This document shows positions 24,701 to 34,621 of a stretch of 64,000 nt of DNA, piece by piece. Location: positions 1 through 64,000 of the forward strand of contig NZ_VOOR01000032.1 of NCBI RefSeq assembly GCF_007993045.1, written 5' to 3'. The DNA comes from Phaeodactylibacter luteus. GTDB lineage: Bacteria > Bacteroidota > Bacteroidia > Chitinophagales > Saprospiraceae. Within the stretch, counting starts at the first letter, position 1. Each line of letters starts with the position of its first letter. The notes beneath the pieces were generated by a model. The model saw nothing but the letters and a program-made list of their open reading frames with translations. It did not search any database and was not told the origin of the DNA. The position numbers and the translations under genes are program-made.

Positions 24701-25141
24701 ATGGGTAATCCCCATCGTGCCGTATGCACCGCTTGCAAGGGTATGGATTGAGTCTATTGATGCATAGCTGCCGGTAATGCAGGAATCCATCGCACGGTCT
24801 GCCTCATCAAAACGCCTCAATCGCCACAAGAAATCTCCACGGACCAAAACAGAGTAGAGCGTCATGGAATCAAGTGGGCCTAGCGCTTGTGCAAAATGGA
24901 AGGTAGCCCGGTTGGCAAGTGCCAAACCCTGCTCCAACTTGCCCTGACTGCCAAAGGCCTTAGAGGAGTCAAGCAGGGCGGTAGCGAGGGCTGTACCCAC
25001 TAGATCCGGTTGTGCTGAAAAAGACGGGGCTGCTGGTGCACCAGGGGGGCTTGCTGGATAAATGCCCGCTAAAAGGCTTGCGCATAAAATTAGCGCAAAA
25101 AGGGGCAAAAGAAGCTGATGGGGTTGAATGCCTTTTTGCAT
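21704..25141 (-). CDS. TPR-CHAT caspase-like protease
   Basis: I use the ATG at 25141 (1145 residues) because a signal peptide (LLLPLFALILCASLLAG) follows directly. Residues 60-560 are a long array of TPR units of the Kinesin-light-chain type, with repeated NNLGxxYxxxGQxxxAI and LNMGQAYGEMGEV patterns. A coiled-coil-like stretch follows (about 630-720). The CHAT peptidase domain occupies about 790-1115. It keeps the catalytic His979 in LHLATHS and Cys1027 in LSGCETG, with the downstream FAYAGAGSVVSSLW strand. A C-terminal transmembrane helix (WGLIFLIVSMLALL) precedes a short basic tail. The topology suggests an envelope-located caspase-like protease regulated by its TPR array. It is convergent to the envelope operon that neighbours an ECF sigma operon. 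Substrate is unknown. Confidence 0.88.
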   Translation of the reverse strand: MQKGIQPHQLLLPLFALILCASLLAGIYPASPPGAPAAPSFSAQPDLVGTALATALLDSSKAFGSQGKLEQGLALANRATFHFAQALGPLDSMTLYSVLVRGDFLWRLRRFDEADRAMDSCITGSYASIDSIHTLASGAYGTMGITHLFRGQFDQAEQYLLKSIAMDSTIFGAESEDVAKLFNNLGATYFYAGQFERAIAPYTRSLNIRAKAEQPDTGLIGGSYSNIGGCWQRLSNYQKALENYEKAAAILRAQHPLQDRLSLSNALSNMGTMYTELGQQERAIPLFREALAYRFQTLPPGHPNIAMLRLNMGQAYGEMGEVGKAVLLYEKGISEMLAAGEREDRILADLYNNSGQQWRKAGETEIAFHHTQEAIRIHQKKSGPGHRSTLKSKSNLAILHHELGQSDTALAILDENLATLYASFDSVHAEIGTHQNYKGSILLEQGRLNEAKACFQEALRVRLALFGTKHLQVHISLNNLGTAAVQQGDLELAFQYYHAALNSLDWAKPVAAVSAFDAMCNLGEAHFKNGAPDSAVYWLSRACSGLNYDLLALPRAFKQVRLPVSLLQPLNIYANFLGRYPGHTDTIGAQLEVYETLAALDKYLQGSRINPGRQIEFTRLSKPIFEKGIRLLLSRAAPGDLEKAFLWAGQSRARQISAQLALSSSNQQNLNAADQQKLDTLQQRIAMTEQALLQQQLRNVPAPLADSLTSVLFGLRQEQLSYDKYLHDTYPGYTKARAASPLLGLSEVRQLLRDSPHDLLLDYFLGDSSLFIFAVTKDTALAVAVGGAGKVPALAASFLQAVSMPPGQDTSHLPRFVQSAARLYELLIEPVGRAFKPRQRLLIVPDDILWQLPFEALAPGPPERYKNWRAIPYLIQQHPISYAFSPSAYQDMLLRQERPGLKWGVLAFAPDFTPGDTTANGLTQARMAPGPLAQLPFAVEEARLAVEVLGGEAITGHAASASAFHSMSSKWQALHLATHSKGNPQAGHLGFAALAPEPNDTSRQSWLYTNDLYHADIPAELVVLSGCETGSGELKPGEGMISLARGFAYAGAGSVVSSLWAIPDQSTSRFMHTFYTLLSEGKPKHLALQQAKKDLINSPYQEPCFWAAFTLTGNPEPLSQPPLWPWGLIFLIVSMLALLRKSGSK

Positions 25142-25234
25142 AGTGCTTTGATAATTAGACAAAAAGGTACGAAAAAATATTGCACTATAGTAACCTAACT
25201 TTCGCCGGGCGCAAACCAAGCTGTCCTTTTTGGG

Positions 25235-25553
25235 CTTGCCCCTGCCGCAAGGATGGGGGGCCTGCCCCTGCCGGCGGGCAGGTGCCGCTATGCTACGGGG
25301 CTCGCTATCCGCTCGGCCCTATCGGGCTTAGAACTGTTCGGATTTTGCTTTTGGAGCGGACGCAGCCAAATTTTGCCCTGATCAAGGCGTGATATATTCA
25401 AGAATGGGACAAAGGGCCCCATTCTTGAATCCAATAGCCTAGCTACATGACCGAAAAACAACGAAGTGCAGGACAAAATTTGGCAAGAGCAGCCCGAAGT
25501 GTAAAATCCGAACAGCTCTTAAACCCCTTCGCAGCGCTAGGCCAATCCCAGGC
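25235..25553 (+). repeat. Dispersed chromosomal repeat, copy 4, interrupted
   Basis: The left part (25235-25330) runs from TGGGCTTGCCCCTGCCGC to GCCCTATCGGGCTTA. The right part (25522-25553) resumes with AACCCCTTCGCAGCGCTAGG. In copy 1 these two parts are contiguous, so 187 bp plus a duplicated CTTA were inserted. Confidence 0.8.
25331..25517. mobile_element. MITE-like palindromic element with CTTA target duplication
   Basis: The element has three nested inverted repeats: CTGTTCGGATTTT (25334-25346) with AAAATCCGAACAG (25503-25515), CCAAATTTTGCCCTG (25366-25380) with CAGGACAAAATTTGG (25469-25483), and a perfect inner hairpin TTCAAGAATGGG (25397-25408) with CCCATTCTTGAA (25418-25429). CTTA is present on both sides (25327-25330 and 25518-25521). 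It encodes no transposase, so it would need an enzyme supplied from elsewhere. A shorter relative lies inside the gene at 8745-8799. Confidence 0.75.
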
Positions 25554-25838
25554 TAAAGCCCGGAAAGATTGAATGCCTGCGATATTTTGGTTTACGCCCC
25601 TTTCGCCTTTTGATTCGGCCCGCAAAAAAGCCGCCTTCCTGGGTTACCTGAGCCGATTTCTGTACACCAATAGCAGTAGAGCCAGCCCTACTCAGCTTCA
25701 AGCATTGGCAAAGGCTCCACTATTCTTTCATGCAACCTTTTATGCAATGCTCTACAAAATAAATGTTGTGCTTTTCAGTTTGGGCGGAGGAGAAGAGGGC
25801 TTTGGGTCCGATGATATGCTCGATGGGTAAAACCAAAC

Positions 25839-25890
25839 AAGCCCTAACAGCAGAACCCGGGAGCTTACTCCAGATCTGCCATTAGGGCTT
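25839..25890 (-). terminator. Terminator of the hmgA-hppD operon
   Basis: AAGCCCTAA (25839-25847) pairs with TTAGGGCTT (25882-25890). The stem extends inward through CAGCAGA/TCTGCCA. Leftward, GTTTGGTTTT follows the stem. It lies 58 bases past the stop of hppD. Confidence 0.75.
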
Positions 25891-25947
25891 GCCTTTAGAG
25901 GGCTACAGCCCGGTATTCATTTTTTTGCCGAAAGGCGGCCGGCCTGC

Positions 25948-28276
<2,329 letters not shown>

Positions 28277-28359
28277 GTACGCTGGTTTTGATTTGGTAAA
28301 TGGACTGCCCCTTTGGGCTGAAAATGCCGGGCAGGAACAGGGCGGTAGCCAAAAGGGCC

Positions 28360-28830
28360 TTACCCTTCCTCCGGAGCCAGGTTGTCGAACAGCTGGTTGA
28401 GCGTATCCATGAGCTGGTCAATTTGCTGGTTGCCAAGCCCATCCCATGCCTTGCGCCGGGCATGCTGAATGATGGGGAGGACTTCGTCGATCTTCTGCCG
28501 CCCTCCAGCTGTGAGCTCAATGCGGAACTTGCGCCGGTCATTCGCGTCGGTCACCCTTTCGGTAAACCCCTTTTTGCAAAGCAAGTCGATGATGCGGGTG
28601 ATGGTGGGCGCATCTTTGTACGTGGCCCTGGCAATCTCCAGCTGGCTCAGCCCATTCTGCTGATTGAGCACCTGCAGCACCACCCATTGGTCAATGGTGA
28701 TACCTGTGCCGGCTGCAGCCAGGGTCTGTTGGAAAAACTGCTTCATCCGCTTGGCTGTGCGCTCGAGCGTAAAGCCCGGCATGTCCTTGCGCTCAACGGA
28801 CGCTCCTCTTGATTCTTCTACCTTTGGCAA
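28360..28830 (-). CDS. MarR family transcriptional regulator
   Basis: The frame opens with TTG at 28830 (156 residues); an ATG at 28782 would give 140 residues beginning MPGFTLERTAKRMKQFF. The winged helix shows DQWVVLQVLNQQNGLSQLEI, the recognition helix KDAPTITRIIDLLCKKGF, and the wing RVTDANDRRKFRIELT, which is the standard MarR DxRxxxxxLT pattern. It leads the operon with hmgA and hppD and most likely controls it, with homogentisate or a related aromatic acid as ligand. Upstream, ATAATTGTTAT (28856-28866) is a near-palindrome in an AT-rich stretch and a possible operator. The family is certain; the ligand is inferred. Confidence 0.88.
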   Translation of the reverse strand: MPKVEESRGASVERKDMPGFTLERTAKRMKQFFQQTLAAAGTGITIDQWVVLQVLNQQNGLSQLEIARATYKDAPTITRIIDLLCKKGFTERVTDANDRRKFRIELTAGGRQKIDEVLPIIQHARRKAWDGLGNQQIDQLMDTLNQLFDNLAPEEG

Positions 28831-28855
28831 TAGTCAAAAATTAATTTCTGTAAAA

Positions 28856-28866
28856 ATAATTGTTAT
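28856..28866. promoter_or_regulatory. Possible MarR operator
   Basis: ATAA and TTAT arms surround TTG within an AT-rich region between the MarR gene start and the convergent patatin gene end. It lies where the operon promoter should be. The evidence is weak and based on position and symmetry only. Confidence 0.3.
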
Positions 28867-28897
28867 ACGAACTAAAAGCAAGGGCTGCCACAGATAA

Positions 28898-30301
28898 TTA
28901 CCGCAGGGCACTGCGGATAGCCGCCCGCTGCAGGTAAACGACATACTTCCCGCTCAGCAGGAGGAGCTCTTGCTCGGGCTCTGTAATGGTGTACTTGGTC
29001 CCGATATGGGTAAGCAAATCATAAAGGATTTGTTCATCCCCGTCCGTCAGCGGACCGCCCGCCCGCAGCAGCCCGATGAGCCGGGCCTGCTCTTGGGCAA
29101 CATCTATTTTTTCTGGCAATGGGGCTTCGTTCCCTTCTATCAGTGCATTGAAACTGAAAAAAACCGGGCAGATCTGAAAAGGGCCGCAGGCGTCGGCTAT
29201 GTCCCTGCGCAGCGTAGCCCGGCGGGCGTCCAGCCCGCTCGAAGGCAGGCGCACCGCTACGCCAAGGGAGAACAGCGCGCCTTCTTTTGCTGAAAAGGTG
29301 TACCGGTTGCCGGCAGCATCGGCATCAACTACAAAGATGACCTTCCTCCTGGCCGCTTCCTGCTTGAGCACCTGCAGGGCCGTATAATAGCCGGTGTTGT
29401 CGGTCATAGCCCCGTCAAAGAGGTGGAGGAAAGGCCGGTCGGAGCTGTAGGCGCTGCTGAGCGTGGTATTCGAAATCAGGACCGGGAAGCTGCCGCTGGA
29501 TTTGATGCCTACAGATAGCGGGATATGGAAAGTACTGTCTGGGCTGACCCCCTGCTTGCGCATGCGGTGGGTATAGCCATCAATTTGGTACCGGGCGAGG
29601 ATATCTGGCGTAAAAGGGAAAATGTTCATCGTGCTGACCGTAGAGCTGTTGGTGATGTGCATGGGGAACAGCACAGGTGCAGGGCTGCCGGCAGGAATGA
29701 ACAAATCGCCCAGCCGTATGCTCGAGGCAGAGCGCCCCAATTGCCGCTTCCGGTTTTTGTAGCCGAGCACCTGGTCGTCTATAGCCCGCTCCAGGGCATC
29801 CCCATCGTCCACATGGCTGAACCACAGCAGGGGGTTGAAATTGGCCCGGATCAGGGGGCCAGCATAAGAATAAGCCAAAGCGCTGGCCACTCGTTTTTCC
29901 ACCGCCTGCTCAAAGGAAAAAGGGGTGCCCGGCCGCTGCCGTTGGTGATCAAACAGGGCTGAGATATAGCCGCCCCCTGCGAAACCGCCCCCCGAAACGG
30001 TCGAGAGGTAGTCTACTTCCCGGAGCAGATTGCTGGCCTCTGGGCTTTGGAAGGCCTCCAGCCCCAGCATGACCCCGGTGCCAAAATTCGCTGCCCGGGA
30101 GCCGCCCCCCGAAATCGCTAAGGCTAGGGCCAGGGTGGAATCTTGGCCCGCCCGCAACTGGACACTCTTGTAATAGGACAAGTCAATTGTAGGGGCCAGC
30201 TCGCCATCTTTGATGAACTGGCTTCGGTCGGGGTAAATGGCCTTGCTGCAGGCGCTGGCCAACATCAGGAGCCCGGCCAAAAGGAGCAATGTGTGCCGCA
30301 T
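28898..30301 (-). CDS. Patatin-like phospholipase lipoprotein
   Basis: I choose the ATG at 30301 (467 residues), which gives a signal MRHTLLLLAGLLMLASAC with lipobox Cys18. The patatin fold is shown by the oxyanion glycine-rich loop ISGGGSRAANFGTGV, the serine elbow LSTVSGGGFAGGG and the aspartate in LFDGAMTDNTG, the DG(A/G) motif of the catalytic Ser-Asp dyad. The elbow reads STVSGGG rather than the usual GxSxG, but the serine is in place. It probably hydrolyses acyl chains of membrane lipids from the envelope. Frames open further upstream to 30376, but the promoter-like TATTTTTG at 30325-30332 argues against them. A convergent 67-bp gap separates it from the MarR gene start region. Confidence 0.85.
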   Translation of the reverse strand: MRHTLLLLAGLLMLASACSKAIYPDRSQFIKDGELAPTIDLSYYKSVQLRAGQDSTLALALAISGGGSRAANFGTGVMLGLEAFQSPEASNLLREVDYLSTVSGGGFAGGGYISALFDHQRQRPGTPFSFEQAVEKRVASALAYSYAGPLIRANFNPLLWFSHVDDGDALERAIDDQVLGYKNRKRQLGRSASSIRLGDLFIPAGSPAPVLFPMHITNSSTVSTMNIFPFTPDILARYQIDGYTHRMRKQGVSPDSTFHIPLSVGIKSSGSFPVLISNTTLSSAYSSDRPFLHLFDGAMTDNTGYYTALQVLKQEAARRKVIFVVDADAAGNRYTFSAKEGALFSLGVAVRLPSSGLDARRATLRRDIADACGPFQICPVFFSFNALIEGNEAPLPEKIDVAQEQARLIGLLRAGGPLTDGDEQILYDLLTHIGTKYTITEPEQELLLLSGKYVVYLQRAAIRSALR

Positions 30302-30324
30302 TGGGGGTTGATTTAAGTGCATGG

Positions 30325-30332
30325 TGCAAAAA
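30325..30332 (-). promoter_or_regulatory. Candidate -7 promoter element for the patatin gene
   Basis: Read leftward the sequence is TATTTTTG, a perfect TAnnTTTG, 23 bases ahead of the chosen ATG at 30301. It favours that start over the ATG at 30322. The -33 element is unclear. Confidence 0.5.
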
Positions 30333-30495
30333 TAACAATTCTTGCAGCCCTTACAGCTGGGTTTTGGTTTTGTCAAAATCGGGATACTGTCGCCAAGAGT
30401 GCAGTAGGCAGCCCCGTGCAGCCCGCCCGATTGGCTTCCGCATACCTATATTTAGGTTCTTTGCAAACCATGCCTAATCACATTACAACATTAAT

Positions 30496-33400
30496 ATGAA
30501 AAAGAGACTTTTACCTCTGTTGTCCATCGTGGCAGCAGCCATCCTTCCGCTGGCCCTTCCAGCACAGCTTAGCCAGCCTGAAGAGGCAGCCCGGGCCATT
30601 CTGGCACGCCAGGCAGAACAGCTGGGGCTTACGCCCAATGATATTGCTGCCGCGCGCTTGAGCCATATGACAACCTCCCGCCACAACGGGCTGTCCCACC
30701 TTTATTTCCAGCAAATGCACGAAGGGGCTCCGGTCTACAACGCTGTATTGAACGTCTCCCTGTCTGAGGAAGGCGAAGTGGTAGCCCTGGGCAACCGTTT
30801 TGTGCCGCGCCTGGCCGAGGTTGCTGGCCCTATGGCCCCGCAAATCAGCCCTGAACAAGCCTTGCTCGCCGTGCTGCAGTACCATGGCTTGCCTACCATA
30901 GCCCAACCTGCCCTGCGCAAGGGGAGCGAGCCGGGCACCTGGATAGCAGATGCCCCGGGCATTGCCCTACAGCCGGTTGAGATCTACCTCGCCTACCAGC
31001 CGGTCAGCGAAAAAGAGGTGCGCCTGGCCTGGAATGTCAACCTCTATGAAACCGCTGCCCAGCATTGGTGGGACGACCGCGTAGATGCTCTGACCGGCAA
31101 AGTCCTGAATAGCCAGGACTGGGTCGTGCATTGTGCATTTGACCAGCCGCACGCCCATTGCGAAAGCCACCACCGCCTTGGGCTGAATGCCCCCAATAGT
31201 GCTGAAGAATCCCCGCTCGATGGCAGCGCTTACCGCGTTTACCCGCTCACTGTGGAGAGCCCCAATCATGGCAGCCGGGCTTTGATCGCTGAGCCGGCCG
31301 ATTCCACAGCTTCCCCCTTTGGCTGGCACGATACAGATGGGGTGCCCGGGGCTGAGTTCACCATCACCCGAGGCAATAATGTGCATGCTTACCATGATAT
31401 TTTCAACCTCAACAGCTCTGCCGGCGATGAGCCGGACGGGGGCGAAGCCCTTCAGTTCGATTTCCCGCTTGACCTCGCCGCCAGCCAGCCCTACACTCAG
31501 ATAGACCCGCTAGTGACCAACCTGTTCTATTGGAACAACCTCATGCACGATGTCTGGTACCAATACGGCTTTGACGAGGCATCGGGCAACTTCCAAGCTA
31601 CCAACTATTCTGGGCTGGGCGACGCCGGAGACCATGTCCGCGCTGAGGCCCTCGACGGCAGCGGCACCAACAATGCCAACTTTGCTACGCCTCCAGATGG
31701 CAGCAACCCTCGTATGCAGATGTACCTGTGGGGAGGCACCCTGCCCAATCTGAGCACCGACTCCCGCTTCCAAGTTAGCGATTCTGCAGGCGTGCTCGAC
31801 AGCTACCTCTTCGTGCAGGCAGGCTTTGGCGGAGACCTCCCTGCTGCAGATGAACCCCTGAATGCAGCCCTCGTGCTGGTGGAAGACGATACCGACCCTG
31901 CCAGCGATGGCTGCGATGGCCTCCTCAATGCAGAAGCCCTTGCGGGCAAAGTAGCCCTTATCGACCGCGGCTCCTGTGAGTTTGGGCTGAAAGTGCTACA
32001 GGCAGAAAATGCCGGGGCGATCGCGGCCATCATTTGCAACAACGCCCCAGGAGACCCTATTGTCATGGGCGCTGGCCAGGTAGGTGGCCAGGTGGGCATC
32101 CCCAGCATCATGATCACGCTCGAAGATTGCAATGCCATAAAAGCAGCTATGCCGGGCCTCAGCGTATCCCTCAGCGCACCAGAGCTGAACGTGCCCAACC
32201 CCGGGCCGAGCGGGCTCAGCAGCGACCTGGACAACGGGGTGATCGTTCACGAATATACCCATGGCATTTCCATACGCCTCACCGGCGGTGCGGGCAACAG
32301 CGGCTGCCTTAGCAATCAGGAGCAGGCCGGGGAAGGCTGGAGCGACTGGTTCGGGCTGGTCATGACCACTACTGCGGATATGACCCCCGGGCAGCCTCGT
32401 GGCATTGGGACCTACGTTACGGCTCAGCCTACTAACGGCGACGGCATCCGCACGTACCCTTATTCCCGGGATATGGAGGTCAACCCTCATACTTATGCCA
32501 ATATCAACGGCGAATCTGTCCCCCATGGTGTAGGCTCGGTCTGGTGCGTCATGATCTGGGACCTCTACTGGAACCTCGTCGAAGAATATGGCTATGATGA
32601 AGACCTCTACTTTGGGCAAGGCGGCAACAACATCGCCATGCAGCTCGTGCTCGACGGGCTGAAGCTGCAGCCTTGCAACCCTACCTTTATCGAAGCCCGG
32701 GACGCTATCCTGCAGGCTGACCTGGCCAACAACCAGGGGGCCAACCAATGCCTCATCTGGGAAACTTTTGCCCGCCGTGGGCTTGGCTTCTCTGCTCAGG
32801 CCGGCGGACAGGAAGCCTTTGATATACCTGATGCCTGCAACTTCACCTTCCGGGTCAACAAAACCGCGGTGGCAGAAGCCAATGCAGGCGATATCATCAC
32901 CTATGAGCTCGAGATCATCAATGGCCGCACTGCTGCCGTTGACAATGGCACGGTGACCGATATTTTGCCGCAAGGCGCCACCTTGGTCGAAGGCAGCGCA
33001 ACCTGCCCCGTCAGTGTGGCCGACGGCGTAATGACCATTGGCCTGGGCGAGGTGCCCAGCGGCCAGGTCATCAATTGCAGCTATCAGCTTCAGCTGCCCG
33101 AGGCGCCCTTCACCTACGCCAGCTTTACGGATGGTGCGGAGAACGGGCTCGCCAACTGGAATGTAGATGCCCCTACCGGCAGCCAAAACTGGCTGGCGAC
33201 GGCCAACGATTCGTACGCCGGTGCCTCCTCTTTCTTTGCCCGCAATCTGGCAACACCGACAGAGCAAGTCCTGACCATCGCTGCCCCCCAAAGCCCAACG
33301 GGAGAAGTGCGGGCCATCTCCTTCTGGCACCGCTACAATACCGAAGACAGCTGGGACGGGGGGATCGTAGAAATTTCCCCCAACGGTGTATTCTGGCTCG

Positions 33401-33993
33401 ATGCGGGCACAGCTATGATACAGAACGGCTATGAAGCACCGCTCAACGATAGCGAAGACAACCCCCTGGCCAACCAACCGGCTTTCCACGGCAATAGCGG
33501 GGGCTGGGTCAAGACCATCATCTCCCTGGAAAATTTGAGCTGGCCCAACGTGTTCATCCGCTTCCGCTTTGGCTCCGATGGTGCCGTAGGCGGAGAAGGC
33601 TGGTATGTGGATGAGGTCGAATTCCTGAGCGACTTTACCCAGGCCCGCAACATCGCCTGCGTGGGGGATGAGGCAGAGCAATTGTGCAGCGAAGCGGTGA
33701 CCATCGTGTATGGCGAAGCTCCGGTCAATACCCGGGAGCAGCTTTACGAAGGGGCATGGACCGTTTCGCCCAACCCTTCCCCTGGCAAGCTAGAAGTGGC
33801 CTTTGCTGAAGTGCTGCCCGCAGGCGCTAGCCTGCAAGTGGCCGCTTCCGATGGCCGCATCTTGGGCACCTATCAGGCGGCTGGGCAGCCCGTGCTCGGC
33901 CTTGAGCTAGGGCACTTGCCGAAAGGCGTTTATTTCTTAAGGCTGAGCACGCCTCAGGGGCAGGCAGTGAAGCGCGTTGTACTACAACCGTAA
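30496..33993 (+). CDS. Secreted M36 (fungalysin) metalloprotease with T9SS sorting domain
   Basis: This protein of 1165 residues has a signal peptide (cleavage near 23, LPAQL). It contains an FTP-type propeptide (about 30-210) and an M36 catalytic region. The catalytic region is interrupted by a PA domain (about 430-560, with VALIDRGSCEFGLKVLQAEN). The zinc site is HEYTH at 585-589, with the third ligand in EGWSDWFG about 30 residues later. After the protease come a DUF11-like beta domain (VNKTAVAEANAGDIITYELE) and a jelly-roll-type region. The last 80 residues are a type IX secretion sorting domain: VSPNPSPGKLEV, an (A/S)DGRILGTYQ strand, LPKGVYFLRLST and a basic end. The protein is therefore exported by T9SS to the cell surface or medium to degrade protein. 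It is single-gene, with a terminator at 34021. Confidence 0.93.
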   Translation: MKKRLLPLLSIVAAAILPLALPAQLSQPEEAARAILARQAEQLGLTPNDIAAARLSHMTTSRHNGLSHLYFQQMHEGAPVYNAVLNVSLSEEGEVVALGNRFVPRLAEVAGPMAPQISPEQALLAVLQYHGLPTIAQPALRKGSEPGTWIADAPGIALQPVEIYLAYQPVSEKEVRLAWNVNLYETAAQHWWDDRVDALTGKVLNSQDWVVHCAFDQPHAHCESHHRLGLNAPNSAEESPLDGSAYRVYPLTVESPNHGSRALIAEPADSTASPFGWHDTDGVPGAEFTITRGNNVHAYHDIFNLNSSAGDEPDGGEALQFDFPLDLAASQPYTQIDPLVTNLFYWNNLMHDVWYQYGFDEASGNFQATNYSGLGDAGDHVRAEALDGSGTNNANFATPPDGSNPRMQMYLWGGTLPNLSTDSRFQVSDSAGVLDSYLFVQAGFGGDLPAADEPLNAALVLVEDDTDPASDGCDGLLNAEALAGKVALIDRGSCEFGLKVLQAENAGAIAAIICNNAPGDPIVMGAGQVGGQVGIPSIMITLEDCNAIKAAMPGLSVSLSAPELNVPNPGPSGLSSDLDNGVIVHEYTHGISIRLTGGAGNSGCLSNQEQAGEGWSDWFGLVMTTTADMTPGQPRGIGTYVTAQPTNGDGIRTYPYSRDMEVNPHTYANINGESVPHGVGSVWCVMIWDLYWNLVEEYGYDEDLYFGQGGNNIAMQLVLDGLKLQPCNPTFIEARDAILQADLANNQGANQCLIWETFARRGLGFSAQAGGQEAFDIPDACNFTFRVNKTAVAEANAGDIITYELEIINGRTAAVDNGTVTDILPQGATLVEGSATCPVSVADGVMTIGLGEVPSGQVINCSYQLQLPEAPFTYASFTDGAENGLANWNVDAPTGSQNWLATANDSYAGASSFFARNLATPTEQVLTIAAPQSPTGEVRAISFWHRYNTEDSWDGGIVEISPNGVFWLDAGTAMIQNGYEAPLNDSEDNPLANQPAFHGNSGGWVKTIISLENLSWPNVFIRFRFGSDGAVGGEGWYVDEVEFLSDFTQARNIACVGDEAEQLCSEAVTIVYGEAPVNTREQLYEGAWTVSPNPSPGKLEVAFAEVLPAGASLQVAASDGRILGTYQAAGQPVLGLELGHLPKGVYFLRLSTPQGQAVKRVVLQP

Positions 33994-34020
33994 GCCTCGT
34001 TCGACTGCTCATTGCTACTT

Positions 34021-34060
34021 ACTGCCCGGGCCGGCTCAGATGCTTGCCCGGGCAGTTTTT
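34021..34060 (+). terminator. Terminator of the M36 protease gene
   Basis: ACTGCCCGGGC (34021-34031) pairs with GCCCGGGCAGT (34046-34056) and the stem runs into TTTTT. Confidence 0.88.
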
Positions 34061-34139
34061 GCCAAGGCTTGTTTTTCCATTGCGGGCCATCGGTTTTCAC
34101 AGGGCACAAAGCTGGCTTAGCGGGCGTAGGCCAAGCTTT

Positions 34140-34243
34140 GCATCGGCCTAGCGCTGCGGAGGGGTGGGAAGCCCGTTAGGGCCGAGCGGTGAGCGAGCCC
34201 CGCAGCATAGCGGCACCTGCCATCCGGCAGGGGCAGGCCCCAT
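34140..34243 (-). repeat. Dispersed chromosomal repeat, copy 5
   Basis: GCATCGGCCTAGCGCTGCGG, GTTAGGGCCGAGCGGTGAGC, GAGCCCCGCAGCATAGCGGC and CCGGCAGGGGCAGGCC mark it as a reverse-orientation copy. It is the last copy before the island. None is found from 34.3 to 64 kb. Confidence 0.82.
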
Positions 34244-34551
34244 CACATTGTGCAGGGGCAGGCACCAAGTTTACTTTGCGATGGGCTATATGGCCGCTCG
34301 TACAACGAAAAAAGCAGCCAAGACCTAACTTGACTGCTTTTATTCGAATCTTTTTCACTTAACGGCTGCTGAAGCTTTTTATCTTCGTAACTCGTTGGGT
34401 AGCAGTTATTCCGTATGATTTTTAGTAGACCTACTAGGTCCACATTTCGATACAATTATACGGGGTTTTCCGGTATTTCGCTGAAAAAATGGCAGATTTT
34501 AGCCGATTTTTTGCAAAAACGCTTAGTATGGCGGAAAAGACTGGAACACTG

Positions 34552-34573
34552 ACGACTGCTAAAACGACTGCTA
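34552..34573. repeat. Tandem direct repeats upstream of the integrase, possible arm sites
   Basis: ACGACTGCTA occurs twice with a 12-bp period, 49 bases before the integrase start. Arm-type binding sites of CTnDOT-like integrases are short direct repeats near the element end, so this is a candidate. Confidence 0.4.
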
Positions 34574-34621
34574 GGAATTAAGGCTTCGGTTGGAATATTT
34601 TGGTGGTAAACCCAAAAAAAT

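Larger units (their letters stand above)
25142..25947. other. Intergenic region with interrupted repeat and palindromic insertion
   Basis: No convincing gene is present, although a short frame at 25573-25830 is open. It holds dispersed repeat copy 4 (25235-25330 and 25522-25553), the palindromic element at 25331-25517 and the terminator at 25839-25890. The CHAT gene promoter should lie close to 25141-25200. Confidence 0.6.
33994..34621. other. Junction between chromosome and the metal-resistance island
   Basis: No gene is seen. It contains the protease terminator (34021-34056), dispersed repeat copy 5 (34140-34243), a hairpin AAAGCAG/CTGCTTT (34311-34317 with 34334-34340), then AT-rich sequence. 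Two direct repeats ACGACTGCTA (34552-34561 and 34564-34573) lie just before the integrase. The left attachment site of the island probably lies between about 34260 and 34600. Confidence 0.55.

Noticed and set aside
25573-25830. Possible 85-residue gene upstream of the hppD terminator
   Set aside because: It has no recognisable domain, no promoter or ribosome-binding context, and lies in a repeat-rich gap.
31996-33681. Frame of 561 codons antisense to the M36 protease
   Set aside because: The plus strand encodes an intact HEYTH protease with T9SS tail over this region. The antisense product has no signal or domain pattern.
34263-34460. tRNA gene as insertion site of the island
   Set aside because: An ATTCGAATC string suggested a T loop, but no cloverleaf or acceptor stem could be drawn.
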